A stretch of 64,000 nucleotides of DNA, from NCBI GenBank assembly GCA_031551695.1, contig JAVBNG010000021.1:1-64000 (forward strand), read 5' to 3'. The notes beneath the pieces are model-generated. The model ran no database searches, had not been told where the DNA came from, and was given only the letters and a program-made list of their open reading frames with translations. Positions 17,143 through 26,739 of this stretch are shown here, in pieces; the first letter of the stretch is position 1; every line of letters begins with the position of its first letter. The translations under genes were made by a program, and so were the position numbers. The DNA comes from JAAYCI01 sp031551695. GTDB lineage: Bacteria > Bacillota > Clostridia > Oscillospirales > Ruminococcaceae.

Positions 17143-20100
17143 TCATGCGGAAGCTGCCTCCATCCAACCCATCAAGGTCGTTTCCGGGAAGTAAGCCTGC
17201 AAAATTTCGACATACCCAAGGCCGCCGTTTGCGTAGCCCGTGGCGCCCGCCATGCTCAAACCGCAGCCATGGCCGCGGCCGTAGGTGGTAATGTCGAACA
17301 CGTCGCCGGAAAAGGCCACCTCAAAGGCGGGGCTTGCCAAAAGCGGCTCGCCGTCGCGGGTGAAATATTCGTGCCAGAAATCCATGCCGCTTACCCGCTT
17401 GCCAAACACCTTCAGCGAAGTGACATAGCCGCTGTCATCATGCTCCACGTCCGTCACCCAGGCGGAGGGGTCGTCGCCGATGTCCTCCGCCGTGGCGCCA
17501 AGGCGCGCAGCCAGCGTTTCGCGGAACACCTCGGAGGAAAAGCTTTGCACCGCCTGCCAGTCGTCCCGGCTTTGCTCGTACACAGAGGGCTTTGCCGCAA
17601 GGTAGGCGCGCTCCACGCCAAAGGCGTTAACAGAAGGGTTTGTGCCCGCCGCCGCCATGGAAAACCAGGGCGTAAAGGCGGGCGTTTCGCCGTCCGCCGT
17701 CACCACCAGGTCGGCCACTTCGGCCACGGCTTCGCGCACGGCGGCGTTCGGCATAAGGCCCGTCACCTCCGGCGCTTCCACACCGGCGTTTTGCCGGCAC
17801 AAAATCCACGAGTGCGCGCTGACGGCCACCGCTTTGATCACCTCCGGCTCGCACCAGGCGGCCTCCTTCTGGCAAATGTAGGCCAGCACGTCCGCCACGG
17901 CGCCTTTCGTGCGCACGCCGTTCATGGTTACGGTAAGATACTGCGGGTCTTGCTTCGCCATTTGCGGCACCTGCTCTGCGTCGGCCGCGCTTTCGGCCTC
18001 GCCGGGGTTTGTAGTCTCGTCTGTGACGGTGGGGGCCACCTGCAATGCGGCGCCGGAATTGTCTGCCGCGCTTTGGGAATCGGAATCGCTTGCATCGGTG
18101 TCGGCGGCGCTGGCATTGGCGCCGGCGTCACCGCTTCCGGAAGCCGCGCTTGAACCGGAACTGCCCGTGGTGGAATCGCTAGCTGCGGCGCTGTTTGCAT
18201 TTTCGCCGGCGGCATTGCTTGTGTTGCTTGCGGCATCGGTATCGCTGGAATCGCTGCCCGCATTAGACGCATCTACCGAAGAGGAACTGCCGGACGGCGC
18301 TTCGGGCGTGGCCTGCACGTCGTCCAGCGTCGGCTCGGCGGTTTCGGCCGGCGGGGTGTACAGCTCCTCCGGCGTTTTTTGCGGCCCCAGGCGGTTCACC
18401 GGCTCCACCGACGGGCGGGGCTGGTCGGTTTCGGGCATGCCCGCGCGGTACACCAGTTCTTCGTTTTCAATGTCCCCCTGCAAAAACCAGCGCATCCAGC
18501 CGTTGTAAACCGCCTTTTCGTCCGGCCTTTCGGCGCCGGTGGCGCTGTAGTACGCGTTGGGGTAAATGGGCGCGCCCGCCGGGGCGGCCTTTTTTTCGGC
18601 CTCCGGCTCGCCCGCGTGGGCCAAACGCCCGCACAAATAAATATGCCGCCCCGGCACGGACGGATCCGGCGTGGACAGCGTCATGTAACTGTCGCTTTGT
18701 GCCACGGGCACGGGAATGTCGTACATGCTGCGCGCCTTTGCGCCGATGATGTAGGTCATATAATCGGTATAGCCCGACAAATTCGACGCCTGCGCATCAA
18801 AACCGTCGGGCTGTGTGTCGTATTGGTCCACGATGTACAGGGCGTAAATACGGTACTCCATGGCGTAATGCTCGGTATAATAGGTAAAAGTGGTGAGGCT
18901 GCCCGCGTTTTTCGCGTCCAAAAAGCGCGAGAGCTGCGCCATGCCCTCCTTCGCCAGCACCAGCGCGTTCGTCATGGGCACGCCGGGGTCTGCCTCGGCG
19001 GAAATAAGAGCCATGTCGTCGAGCCCCGCCATGCCCAGCTGCGCCTCTATTTCCGGCTGTGGCAGGGGGGTGGCGGCCACCATTTGCTCTACAAACGCCC
19101 CCGGCATGGCCACAAAGCCCACCACGGAGGGGTTTTGCTCCTTCTGGCGCTGCACCAGGCTGTTTGCCGCGCGGGTGTATTCCTCGGTGCCGTAGGTGTA
19201 GCCCATGTCGGACGGATACGCGCCGCCGGAGGCCGCCGCGCCGCCGCCGCGGGTGAGGTATATGCCCAGCACCACCGCGCCAAACACCGCCGCCACAAAT
19301 AAAAGGGCCAGCGCCATGCGGGCAAATGCAGCGCCGTGCAGGCGCGGCGGGCCCATGCGCTCAAAATCGGCCTGCTGGTAGCGCGTGAACAGCTTTGCCC
19401 CCGGCATGGGCAGCGCCGCCGCCACGCGCCGCAGCATGTCCAGCGCGTGCTGTGTGGCCATTTCGCGCACATAATCCCGCGGGCGGTCTTTTATCAGCAG
19501 CTTGCGCACATACACATGGCTGCCGCTGGCCACCGCCACGTACACAAGGCCCACCGGTTTTTCCGGCGTGCCGCCGTCCGGCCCGGCAATGCCCGTGATG
19601 GCGACGCCATAGTCGGCGTGGCCGCGTTTTTTGGCGCCAAAGGCCATTTCCGCCGCCGTTTGGCTGCTCACCGCGCCGTATTTTTTCAAAGTGCCGCCCC
19701 GCACGCCCAAAAGCTGGTGCTTCACGTCGTTAGAATAGGTGACGGCACCGAAGCCAAACACGCCCGACGCCCCCGGCACCGACGTGAGCCGCTGACCGAG
19801 CAAACCGCCGGTGCAGCTTTCGGCCAGGGCCACGGTGTCGCCGTTTTCCAAAAGGGTGCGTACAGCGGTCTCTTCCAGGTTCGCGCCGTCCTCGGAGTAG
19901 ACCAAATCGCCCAAAATGCGGCGAAACATGGCGGCGTATTCGGCGCACATCATGTCCGCCTGGCCGGCGTTTTGCGCCTTTGCGGTGATGCGCACGTGCA
20001 CTTCGCCCGTTTTGGCGTACAGGGCGGCCGTGGGGTTCATGCCTTCCAAAAGCTGGGCCACCTTGGTTTCCAGCTCGCTTTCGCCGATGCCAAACACCCG

Positions 20101-20643
20101 CAGCGTGCGCGAGCGGATGCTGGAATCCTGCAGGGTCTCGAGCAGCGGGCGCACCTCGTTCAAAAACATGGGCTCCATTTCCCGCGGCGGCCCCGGCAGC
20201 AAAATTGCATATTTGGCGCCCTGGCGAAAATAAGCACCCGGGGCCGTGCCGTTTGGGTTTGCAAACAGGCCGCCGCGCCGGGGGCGCATGGCCTGCTTGC
20301 GGTTGTTCGGCGTCATGGGGCGGCCAAGGGAGTTGAAAAATCCCTCCAGCGCGGCCAAAACGGCAGGGTCTTCGTCCAGCTGGTCGCCAAACACCTCCGC
20401 CACGGTTTCCTTGGTCAAATCATCCGCCGTGGGGCCAAGGCCGCCGGAAAGAACAATGACATCGCTGCGGTCCTTCGCCTCCTGCACCGTTTTGGCAAGG
20501 CGGGCGGGGTTGTCGCCCACCACGCTTTGGTGAAACACGGAAAAGCCCAGGGAAGCCAGCTCGCGGGACAAAAACTGCGCATTCGTGTTCACAATATCGC
20601 CGAGCAAAAGCTCCGTGCCAACGGAGATGATTTCCGCGCGCAA
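17143..20643 (-). CDS. Fusion protein: CinA - transmembrane helix - degenerate sortase-B-like - SpoIID-like
   Basis: The protein has 1166 residues. Residues 2-410 are a full CinA protein: a MoaB-like half with GGLGPTADD and a nicotinamide-nucleotide-deamidase half with AESCTGGLLG and GIAGPDGG. A membrane helix follows at 437-465. Residues 490-680 resemble class B sortases (VVGFVAMPG, YMTLSTPD), but the catalytic His region reads LVLAKEG and the Cys position in LSTC is Pro. A Ser/Ala/Asp-rich linker (755-890) leads to a SpoIID/LytB-type domain (900-1160) with PEVIKAVAVSAHS and GRGHGCGLSMAG. The TTG start fits the CinA N terminus; an upstream GTG at 20703 lacks a ribosome binding site. No stop separates the parts. 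Confidence 0.8.
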   Translation of the reverse strand: MRAEIISVGTELLLGDIVNTNAQFLSRELASLGFSVFHQSVVGDNPARLAKTVQEAKDRSDVIVLSGGLGPTADDLTKETVAEVFGDQLDEDPAVLAALEGFFNSLGRPMTPNNRKQAMRPRRGGLFANPNGTAPGAYFRQGAKYAILLPGPPREMEPMFLNEVRPLLETLQDSSIRSRTLRVFGIGESELETKVAQLLEGMNPTAALYAKTGEVHVRITAKAQNAGQADMMCAEYAAMFRRILGDLVYSEDGANLEETAVRTLLENGDTVALAESCTGGLLGQRLTSVPGASGVFGFGAVTYSNDVKHQLLGVRGGTLKKYGAVSSQTAAEMAFGAKKRGHADYGVAITGIAGPDGGTPEKPVGLVYVAVASGSHVYVRKLLIKDRPRDYVREMATQHALDMLRRVAAALPMPGAKLFTRYQQADFERMGPPRLHGAAFARMALALLFVAAVFGAVVLGIYLTRGGGAAASGGAYPSDMGYTYGTEEYTRAANSLVQRQKEQNPSVVGFVAMPGAFVEQMVAATPLPQPEIEAQLGMAGLDDMALISAEADPGVPMTNALVLAKEGMAQLSRFLDAKNAGSLTTFTYYTEHYAMEYRIYALYIVDQYDTQPDGFDAQASNLSGYTDYMTYIIGAKARSMYDIPVPVAQSDSYMTLSTPDPSVPGRHIYLCGRLAHAGEPEAEKKAAPAGAPIYPNAYYSATGAERPDEKAVYNGWMRWFLQGDIENEELVYRAGMPETDQPRPSVEPVNRLGPQKTPEELYTPPAETAEPTLDDVQATPEAPSGSSSSVDASNAGSDSSDTDAASNTSNAAGENANSAAASDSTTGSSGSSAASGSGDAGANASAADTDASDSDSQSAADNSGAALQVAPTVTDETTNPGEAESAADAEQVPQMAKQDPQYLTVTMNGVRTKGAVADVLAYICQKEAAWCEPEVIKAVAVSAHSWILCRQNAGVEAPEVTGLMPNAAVREAVAEVADLVVTADGETPAFTPWFSMAAAGTNPSVNAFGVERAYLAAKPSVYEQSRDDWQAVQSFSSEVFRETLAARLGATAEDIGDDPSAWVTDVEHDDSGYVTSLKVFGKRVSGMDFWHEYFTRDGEPLLASPAFEVAFSGDVFDITTYGRGHGCGLSMAGATGYANGGLGYVEILQAYFPETTLMGWMEAASA

Positions 20644-20770
20644 CACTGGCCTCACCACCTTTCCGGTTGAAATTTCGTTCGGTTTACCGCCTTGGTATAA
20701 CACTGGGTAATAATTGTGCTAATTTTTACTTATGGTTGTCTCCCAACGTACTTCAACATCGCCTCACAGC

Positions 20771-20831
20771 ATTATAAAACATATATGCAACATATAAGTA
20801 TACAACTATAGCAACATATTAAGCATACAAC
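20771..20831. repeat. AT-rich spacer with a 20-bp tandem direct repeat
   Basis: GCAACATATAAGTATACAAC (20787-20806) recurs with two changes at 20811-20831, 24 bases apart. A minus-strand TATAAT at 20771-20776 beside it may be the -10 of the CinA-fusion gene, but its -35 is poor. The repeats would lie upstream of that promoter and could be regulator sites. Confidence 0.45.
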
Positions 20832-20843
20832 ACACAAGGCGCG

Positions 20844-22043
20844 TTACCGGTCACCCTCGATCAGCTCAAACCCGCCTTCGCAGGCCAGCTTTGCCGCCTC
20901 GGCCTCGTGGGCGGCCAGTTCCGGCATGGCGGCCTCCAGCGCCAGCACGTCGGCCAGTTTGGGCTTCGTGCGCGGGTGCGGCGGCGTAAAAATGGTGCAG
21001 CAATCCTCATACGGCAGTATGCTGGTTTCGAACGTGCCGATTTTGCGCGCAATGTCGGTGATTTCAACTTTGTCCAGCCCAATGCACGGCCGCAGCACGG
21101 GCAGGTCCTGGGCGGCGTCGGTGCAGGCCAGCGCCTGCAGGGTTTGGCTGGCCACCTGGGCCAGGCTTTCACCTGTTACAATGGCGGCGCACTGCTCTTT
21201 TTCGCACACCACCCGCGCCACGCGCATCATGCTGCGGCGCATCATCACGGTGAAGTAATCCTGTTTAGGCAAAGCGTCGCGCAGGTATTCCTGGGTTTTG
21301 GTGTAGGGAACCTCGTAATATGGCAGCGGGCCGGTGTAGGGCGAAAGTTCGCGCGCCAACTGCTTCACCTTGGCCGAGGCGCGGGGGCTGGTGTAAGGGG
21401 GGCTTGCAAAATGCACCGCCACAAGGCCCAGGCCGCGCTTTGCCATTTGCCAGCCGGCCACCGGGCTGTCGATGCCGCCGGACAAAAGCAGCGCCGCGCG
21501 CCCGCTGGTGGGCACCGGCAGGCCGCCCGCGCCCTTTTGCGCGCCCGCGTGCACGTAGGCCGCCTTTTCCCGCACCTGCACCGTCACAACCAGCCCCGGG
21601 TTTTTCACGTCCACCTTTAAATGCGGGTATTGTTCCAACAGCACACCGCCCAGCTCCCGGCCAATTGCCATGCTGTCCAGCGGGAAGCTTTTGTCGGCGC
21701 GCTTGGCGGTCACTTTAAAAGTTTTAGCAACTTGTAATTCACTTTTTAAATACACAGGGGCAATTTGTGCAATTTCGTCCATGCTTTTTTCACAAACCGC
21801 CGCGATGGAAACCAAGGCCAGCCCAAACACTTTTTTGCAGCGCTCGAAGGCTTCCCCTATCGCGGCCTCCGCCTGCGCATCAGTCGGCTCAATATAAACC
21901 GCAGACTGCATACTTTTTACGTGATAACTGCCTAAATTTGAAACCCTGCGCCGGATGGCCTTCAGCAGCGCCGTCTCGAACACGTTCCGGTTTTGGCCCT
22001 TCAGGGTCATTTCACCCATGGTGGCGATGATCAACTGCTTCAA
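20844..22043 (-). CDS. thiI: tRNA uridine 4-sulfurtransferase ThiI
   Basis: The 399-residue protein has an N-terminal ferredoxin-like/THUMP region followed by a PP-loop ATPase with LLLSGGIDSPVAGWQ near 185. ThiI adenylates U8 of tRNA and inserts sulfur to make 4-thiouridine. It also serves thiazole synthesis in some bacteria. The C-terminal rhodanese domain of enterobacterial ThiI is absent, as usual in Firmicutes. The TTG start is preceded by AAAGGAGG and overlaps the stop of the NifS-like gene (TTGA), so the sulfur donor and acceptor are coupled. Confidence 0.92.
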   Translation of the reverse strand: MKQLIIATMGEMTLKGQNRNVFETALLKAIRRRVSNLGSYHVKSMQSAVYIEPTDAQAEAAIGEAFERCKKVFGLALVSIAAVCEKSMDEIAQIAPVYLKSELQVAKTFKVTAKRADKSFPLDSMAIGRELGGVLLEQYPHLKVDVKNPGLVVTVQVREKAAYVHAGAQKGAGGLPVPTSGRAALLLSGGIDSPVAGWQMAKRGLGLVAVHFASPPYTSPRASAKVKQLARELSPYTGPLPYYEVPYTKTQEYLRDALPKQDYFTVMMRRSMMRVARVVCEKEQCAAIVTGESLAQVASQTLQALACTDAAQDLPVLRPCIGLDKVEITDIARKIGTFETSILPYEDCCTIFTPPHPRTKPKLADVLALEAAMPELAAHEAEAAKLACEGGFELIEGDR

Positions 22044-23215
22044 GCACGCCTCCTTTGCCCGGGCCGCCCTTTGGCAAGGGTGCTGTTCGCCTCTTTTAAC
22101 GCATTTATCAATTCAACAACATCCTCTTGTGTATTTTCTGCCGCAAAGCTCACCCGCACAGCGCCATCCAAACGCGCGGCGCCTAGCCCCATCGCCGCGA
22201 GTGTGTGGCTTTTTTCCCCCTTGGCACAGGCGGAACCGCTGGACACAAGAATGCCTTTTTGTTCCAAAAAGTGCAAAATCACTTCACTTTTCAATCCTGT
22301 CAAAGAAAAATTGACGATTCCCGCAATTGCATCCTCAGGAGAGTTGAGAACCGCACCGTCCATTTCAAGCAGGCCGGTTTTCAGCAATTGTGAAAGATTT
22401 TCAATATTTTGTGCCATTTTTGTTCTATTTTCATCATATAGCAAAGTGGATTTTGCAAACCCAGCGATATATGGTGTGTTCTCTGTTCCCGGGCGGCGGC
22501 TGCCCTCTTGCGAGCCCCCCGCCAAAGGGGGCAGCAGGTCGAACCCTTTGCGGATATACAAGGCGCCCACGCCCTTGGGGGCGTGCAGCTTGTGCCCGCT
22601 TACGCCGTAGGTGTCGATGGCGGTGGCTGGTAAATCCAGCGGCAGTTTCATAAAGGCCTGCACCCCGTCCACATGCACGGCAGTTCGCCGGTTTTTGGCC
22701 TTCACACGCCCGGCCAAGGCGGCAACGTCCAGTACCGCGCCGGTTTCGTTGTTCACGTGCATGGCGCACACCAGCACTGTTTTGTCCGTGACGGCGGCAA
22801 CCATGGCGTCGCCGTCCACTTTGCCGTTTTCGCCGGGGTCAATCACGGTGGCGGTAAAGCCCTCGTGCGTGCACAAATAGTTCACGGCGTTCGCCACACA
22901 GGGGTGCTCGTAGCCGGTAAGCACAATGTGCCCGCCCCAGGCCCGCCGCGCCCGCGCCGCGCCAAACACGGCGATGTTGGACGCCTCGGTGCCGCTGGCA
23001 GTGAACACAACTTCCGGCGTTTGCACATTTACGCCATTTTTCAGGCCAAAAAACCGGCCCAACGTGGTCCGCGCGGCGAAGATACAGGCCTCAGCCTCCA
23101 TGCCGGACGCATACAGCGAAGAGGGATTTGCCCACAGGCGGCGCATCACATCGTCTATTTCATCCGCCACCAGCGGGTGCACCGCTGTGGTGGCCGCGTT
23201 GTCCAAATAGCGCAA
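22040..23215 (-). CDS. Cysteine desulfurase (NifS/IscS-like), sulfur donor for ThiI
   Basis: The 391-residue class V PLP enzyme begins YLDNAATT. PLP-binding SGHKLHAPKG is near 200 and the active-site loop SSGSACAKG, carrying the persulfide Cys, near 325. It removes sulfur from cysteine as a persulfide. The overlap with thiI indicates a dedicated partner, as with B. subtilis NifZ. The TTG start at 23215 has AGGAGG eight bases upstream; an in-frame extension to 23269 is unlikely. Delivery of selenium to SelD is conceivable, given the neighbouring sel genes, but unsupported. Confidence 0.9.
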   Translation of the reverse strand: MRYLDNAATTAVHPLVADEIDDVMRRLWANPSSLYASGMEAEACIFAARTTLGRFFGLKNGVNVQTPEVVFTASGTEASNIAVFGAARARRAWGGHIVLTGYEHPCVANAVNYLCTHEGFTATVIDPGENGKVDGDAMVAAVTDKTVLVCAMHVNNETGAVLDVAALAGRVKAKNRRTAVHVDGVQAFMKLPLDLPATAIDTYGVSGHKLHAPKGVGALYIRKGFDLLPPLAGGSQEGSRRPGTENTPYIAGFAKSTLLYDENRTKMAQNIENLSQLLKTGLLEMDGAVLNSPEDAIAGIVNFSLTGLKSEVILHFLEQKGILVSSGSACAKGEKSHTLAAMGLGAARLDGAVRVSFAAENTQEDVVELINALKEANSTLAKGRPGQRRRA

Positions 23216-23274
23216 GCCTGCTTCCTCCTGTCGTTTTGACGGCCAAACCCGGCCGCGAAGATTGCACATAGAAG

Positions 23275-23303
23275 ATTATACACTAGAGTCCTTTTTTCGG
23301 CAA
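23275..23303 (-). promoter_or_regulatory. Sigma-A promoter of the desulfurase-thiI operon
   Basis: TTGCCG (23298-23303) and TATAAT (23275-23280) are separated by 17 bases on the minus strand, 60 bases upstream of the TTG start. Confidence 0.65.
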
Positions 23304-23382
23304 GAAAAAGGGGCCGCATTTGACAGAACATGCAGGCCATGTTAATACAGTAACAGATGCAATAGAAAGCGAGGGAACTGAC

Positions 23383-24522
23383 ATGGAATACCGCACAATT
23401 AAAACGCTAGGCGAAACCGTGTCTCTGCTGGGGTTTGGCGCCATGCGCCTGCCGAAGGACGGCCCCGGGGAGGGCGACATCGACTTTGACGCTGCGAAGG
23501 CCATGCTGGACGAAGCGCTGGCGGACGGGGTGAACTATATCGACACCGCCTATGTTTACCACGGCGGCGCGTCGGAATCTTTCCTTGGCAAAGCGCTGGC
23601 CGGCCGCCCGCGCGAAAGCTATAAGCTGGCCACCAAGCTGCCCATGTACAAGGTGGAATGCGCCGAAGACGCCGAACATATTTTCAACGAGCAACTGGAG
23701 CGCCTGCAAACCGATTATATTGATTTTTACCTTTTACATTCTTTAACCAGTGATTCATGGCAAAAGGTTCTGGACCTTGACCTATACGGCTTCCTTGCCC
23801 GCAGAAAGGCCGAAGGGAAAATCCGCCATCTGGGCTTCTCCTTCCATGACGAACCGGAGTATTTAGAACAATTTTGCAGTGCATTCCAGTGGGATTTTGT
23901 GCAAATCCAGCTGAATTATTTGGACTGGACCCTTTACAAGAGCAAAGAGCAATATGAGGTGCTGCAAAAACACGGCCTGCCCATCATTATTATGGAGCCG
24001 GTGCGCGGGGGCATGCTGGCGAACGTGGGCGGCGAGGCGCTGGAACCTTTGCAAAAGGCGCGCCCGGGCGTAAGCGCCGCCAGCTGGGCCATCCGCTACG
24101 CGGCCAGTTTCCCCGAGGTGATGACGGTGCTGTCCGGCATGAGCACCATGGCGCAGGTAAAGGACAATGTGGCCACCCTGTCGCCTTTTGAGCCGCTTAC
24201 CGGGAGCGACAGGGCCGTGCTGGACGTGGCGCTTACCGCGCTGAAACGCACAGCCGCCGTGCCCTGCACCGGCTGCCGCTACTGCATGCCGTGCCCCGGC
24301 GGGGTTTCCATCCCGGACGTTTTTTGGACCTATAACGGTTCACTGCTGGTTGGCGGCGAAGAGGCTTTTCAAGCGCAATACCGCTTTATGGACGACAGCG
24401 AAAAGCCCACAAACTGCACCGAATGCGGCGCCTGCGAAAGCGTGTGCCCGCAGCATTTGCCCATCCCGCGGCTGCTGAAAGAAATTGACGGCGGGGAAAA
24501 ATACGGCGATATCCACGTGTAG
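23383..24522 (+). CDS. Aldo/keto reductase with C-terminal [4Fe-4S] ferredoxin-like domain
   Basis: The protein has 379 residues, with GAGGGA six bases before the ATG. Residues 1-270 form an AKR barrel with GFGAMRLP, the catalytic DTAYVYHGG and YIDFYLLHS. The tail has CTGCRYCMPCPGG and CTECGACESVCPQHLPIP, which together can hold Fe-S clusters. This is the common clostridial 'YdbC-like' ferredoxin-fused AKR; substrates are unknown. A perfect TTGACA sits at 23320, but no good -10 is 17 bases downstream. A bidirectional terminator separates it from selC. Confidence 0.85.
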   Translation: MEYRTIKTLGETVSLLGFGAMRLPKDGPGEGDIDFDAAKAMLDEALADGVNYIDTAYVYHGGASESFLGKALAGRPRESYKLATKLPMYKVECAEDAEHIFNEQLERLQTDYIDFYLLHSLTSDSWQKVLDLDLYGFLARRKAEGKIRHLGFSFHDEPEYLEQFCSAFQWDFVQIQLNYLDWTLYKSKEQYEVLQKHGLPIIIMEPVRGGMLANVGGEALEPLQKARPGVSAASWAIRYAASFPEVMTVLSGMSTMAQVKDNVATLSPFEPLTGSDRAVLDVALTALKRTAAVPCTGCRYCMPCPGGVSIPDVFWTYNGSLLVGGEEAFQAQYRFMDDSEKPTNCTECGACESVCPQHLPIPRLLKEIDGGEKYGDIHV

Positions 24523-24541
24523 CCATCCGGCAAATTTGCAC

Positions 24542-24568
24542 AAAAAAGCCCCCGCAAGGGGGCTTTTT
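24542..24568. terminator. Bidirectional intrinsic terminator
   Basis: AAAAAAGCCCCC-GCAA-GGGGGCTTTTT forms a strong hairpin with A/T tracts on both sides. It ends the aldo/keto reductase on plus and the selC/sel transcript on minus. Confidence 0.85.
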
Positions 24569-24572
24569 GGGA

Positions 24573-24669
24573 TGGCGGGAGTATGTGGGAATCGAACCCA
24601 CCTGGGCGGCTATTAACCACCTGCACCGGTTTTGAAGACCGGGGAGCACACCAGCACTCATCTACTCCC
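24573..24669 (-). tRNA. selC: tRNA-Sec (anticodon TCA)
   Basis: The gene is 97 bases including an encoded CCA. The acceptor arms GGGAGTA and TACTCCC pair. The anticodon loop CTTCAAA carries TCA. The variable arm is long, and the TTCGATT T-loop is present. The size and extended arms match bacterial tRNA-Sec. It lies just downstream of selB and supplies the UGA-decoding tRNA needed by grdA and grdB. No other tRNA was seen in the window. Confidence 0.93.
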
Positions 24670-24753
24670 ATATTGTTTGCCCGGCCTGCCGCGCCGCGGG
24701 GAGGGCAAACATGATGGTACCACAGGCCACAGGGTTTTGGCAAGTGCCGGGCG

Positions 24754-26658
24754 CTACACCAGCACCCGCGCGTCATCTATTTTTTTCGTTTTGCCCTGCC
24801 TGTCAAACAGCTCCAGCAGCGGCAGGGCGTATTTGCGCGAAGCGCCGATCAAGTCGCGGAACTCGGCCAAAGTAATCTGCCCGTTCTGTTCGGCAAACTC
24901 GCGCACCATCTTCCACGCCTCGTTCACCGCGTCCCGGTGGAACACCATCTGGGACGGGGTTACCACCAAAGCGCCGCTTTCGCACAAGGCGTCGTACACG
25001 CGCTTCACAGCGGCGCGGTCTTTGCTTTTTGTGTAGGCCTCGTCCGGCGAGGGCGGCGTGAAGGCTGCGTCCGCAAAGAATTTTTCAATGGTCTCCGACA
25101 GCTTTTTGTCCGCGTCGCTGTATTCGATTTTAAAGCCCGCCAGCGCGGCCTTCTGGCCGTCGATGGTGATGAGGCCGTCCGCCTCAAACAGAGACAGCAC
25201 CTTGTCTGCCAGGCCAATTTCGCGCCCCGGCAGCAGCTTGCCGCGCAGTTCGTCCTTGCGCATGCCGCTTTGCAGCGGGTTTTGCTTGTGGTAGTCGCGC
25301 ATGATTTTCACAAGGCGGCGGCCTAGGGTCTCCTCAAAGTCGGCGCTGATGGCCGTGCGCGACGACAAACGCACCACCTGCCCGCTTTCAATCAAGCCCT
25401 CCAACTCAGTCTTGAAGGTGGCGTCGTCCATGGCGATATGCTTTTGAATGTCCGGCAGAGGGATAAAATTCGGCGACGCGTCGGAGACGGCCACCAGCAA
25501 ATTGTCTGCCGCCGAGCCCTTTTCGCGTTTATCCAGCGCGTCGCGCACGCGGGCATCGTTCCGGCGGTGCTTCGCCGGGTTCGCGTCCAAAATCACGCCG
25601 CCGGCCACGGTTTCCACCGGGGAATAAAAGCGCAGCACAAAGCGGTCGCCCTTTTTGGCGGCAACCTCTTCCACAAAACGCAGCTGGGCAAAGCACTCCT
25701 CGCCGGGGGCCACGGCCTCCTGCCCCAGCAGCACAAGCTTGCACAAATCTTCCCTTGCGCCGTGGTAAAAGTGCAGGCGGCTGCCGTTTTGCAAAACGCG
25801 GCGGCTGTCCTTCAAAACGCGCACTTTCACATCCAGCATCAGGGTTTGCTGCATGCTGCCGGGGGCGGCCACGGTGTCGCCGCGGGAGATTTCGTCCTTT
25901 TTGATGCCCGCCAGGTTCACCGCCACCCGCTGGCCCGCAAAGGCCGTGGGCGCGTCTTGGGAATGGACCTGCAAATTGCGCACGCGGCTTTTTTCGCCCG
26001 AGGGGTAAGTCTCCACCTCGTCCCCCTCAGACAGCGCGCCCTCAATCAGCGTACCCGTTACCACCGTGCCGAAGCCCTCCACGCTGAACACCCTGTCCAC
26101 CGGCAGGCGGAAAGGCACGGCGGTGTTGTTGTCCGGCAGCTTCACCCGGTCGTAAATCAGCTCCCGCAGTTCCGGGATGCCCACACCCGTATGGGCGGAA
26201 ACGGCCTGCATGGGCGCGTTTTCCAAAAAGGTGCCCGCCGTTTCCTTTTTCAGGTCCTCCATCACCATTTCGACCCAATCTTCGTCCACAAGGTCCGCCT
26301 TGGTGATGACGACGATGCCGTTTTGCACACCCAGCAGCGAAAGGATGCCGAGATGCTCGCGGGTTTGGGGCATCACGCCGTCATCCGCCGCCACGATGAG
26401 CAGGGCGAGGTCAATGCCGCCGGCGCCGGCCAGCATGTTTTTCACGAATTTTTCGTGGCCCGGCACGTCCACAATGCCCGCCTTCTCGCCGCCGGGCAAA
26501 TCCAGCCAGGCGAAGCCCAGCTCAATGGTGATGCCGCGCTTTTTTTCCTCGGCCAGGCGGTCGGTGTCAATGCCGGTGAGGGCCTTGATAAGCTGGGTTT
26601 TGCCGTGGTCCACATGGCCCGCGGTGCCGATGATGGCGTATTTTGCCGGTGCTGCCAT
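24754..26658 (-). CDS. selB: Selenocysteine-specific elongation factor SelB
   Basis: The 634-residue protein has an EF-Tu-like GTPase with GHVDHGKT, DVPGHEKF and TKAD, beta-barrel domains to about 340, then C-terminal winged-helix domains that bind the SECIS hairpin. It brings Sec-tRNA-Sec to UGA codons in grdA and grdB. The ATG at 26658 was preferred to a GTG three codons earlier that lies against the ribosome binding site. It is followed by selC and preceded by selA with a 292-base structured spacer. Confidence 0.95.
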   Translation of the reverse strand: MAAPAKYAIIGTAGHVDHGKTQLIKALTGIDTDRLAEEKKRGITIELGFAWLDLPGGEKAGIVDVPGHEKFVKNMLAGAGGIDLALLIVAADDGVMPQTREHLGILSLLGVQNGIVVITKADLVDEDWVEMVMEDLKKETAGTFLENAPMQAVSAHTGVGIPELRELIYDRVKLPDNNTAVPFRLPVDRVFSVEGFGTVVTGTLIEGALSEGDEVETYPSGEKSRVRNLQVHSQDAPTAFAGQRVAVNLAGIKKDEISRGDTVAAPGSMQQTLMLDVKVRVLKDSRRVLQNGSRLHFYHGAREDLCKLVLLGQEAVAPGEECFAQLRFVEEVAAKKGDRFVLRFYSPVETVAGGVILDANPAKHRRNDARVRDALDKREKGSAADNLLVAVSDASPNFIPLPDIQKHIAMDDATFKTELEGLIESGQVVRLSSRTAISADFEETLGRRLVKIMRDYHKQNPLQSGMRKDELRGKLLPGREIGLADKVLSLFEADGLITIDGQKAALAGFKIEYSDADKKLSETIEKFFADAAFTPPSPDEAYTKSKDRAAVKRVYDALCESGALVVTPSQMVFHRDAVNEAWKMVREFAEQNGQITLAEFRDLIGASRKYALPLLELFDRQGKTKKIDDARVLV

Positions 26659-26739
26659 AGGTTTCACTCTCCGGTGGTGGTGTTAAGGGCTGATTTCGGG
26701 TTATTTAAAGGGTATTAATGCTTCAGGCAGTCATAAAAA

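Noticed and set aside
20771..20831. CRISPR-like repeat
   Set aside because: There are only two units with a 4-base spacer, and no cas genes anywhere in the window.
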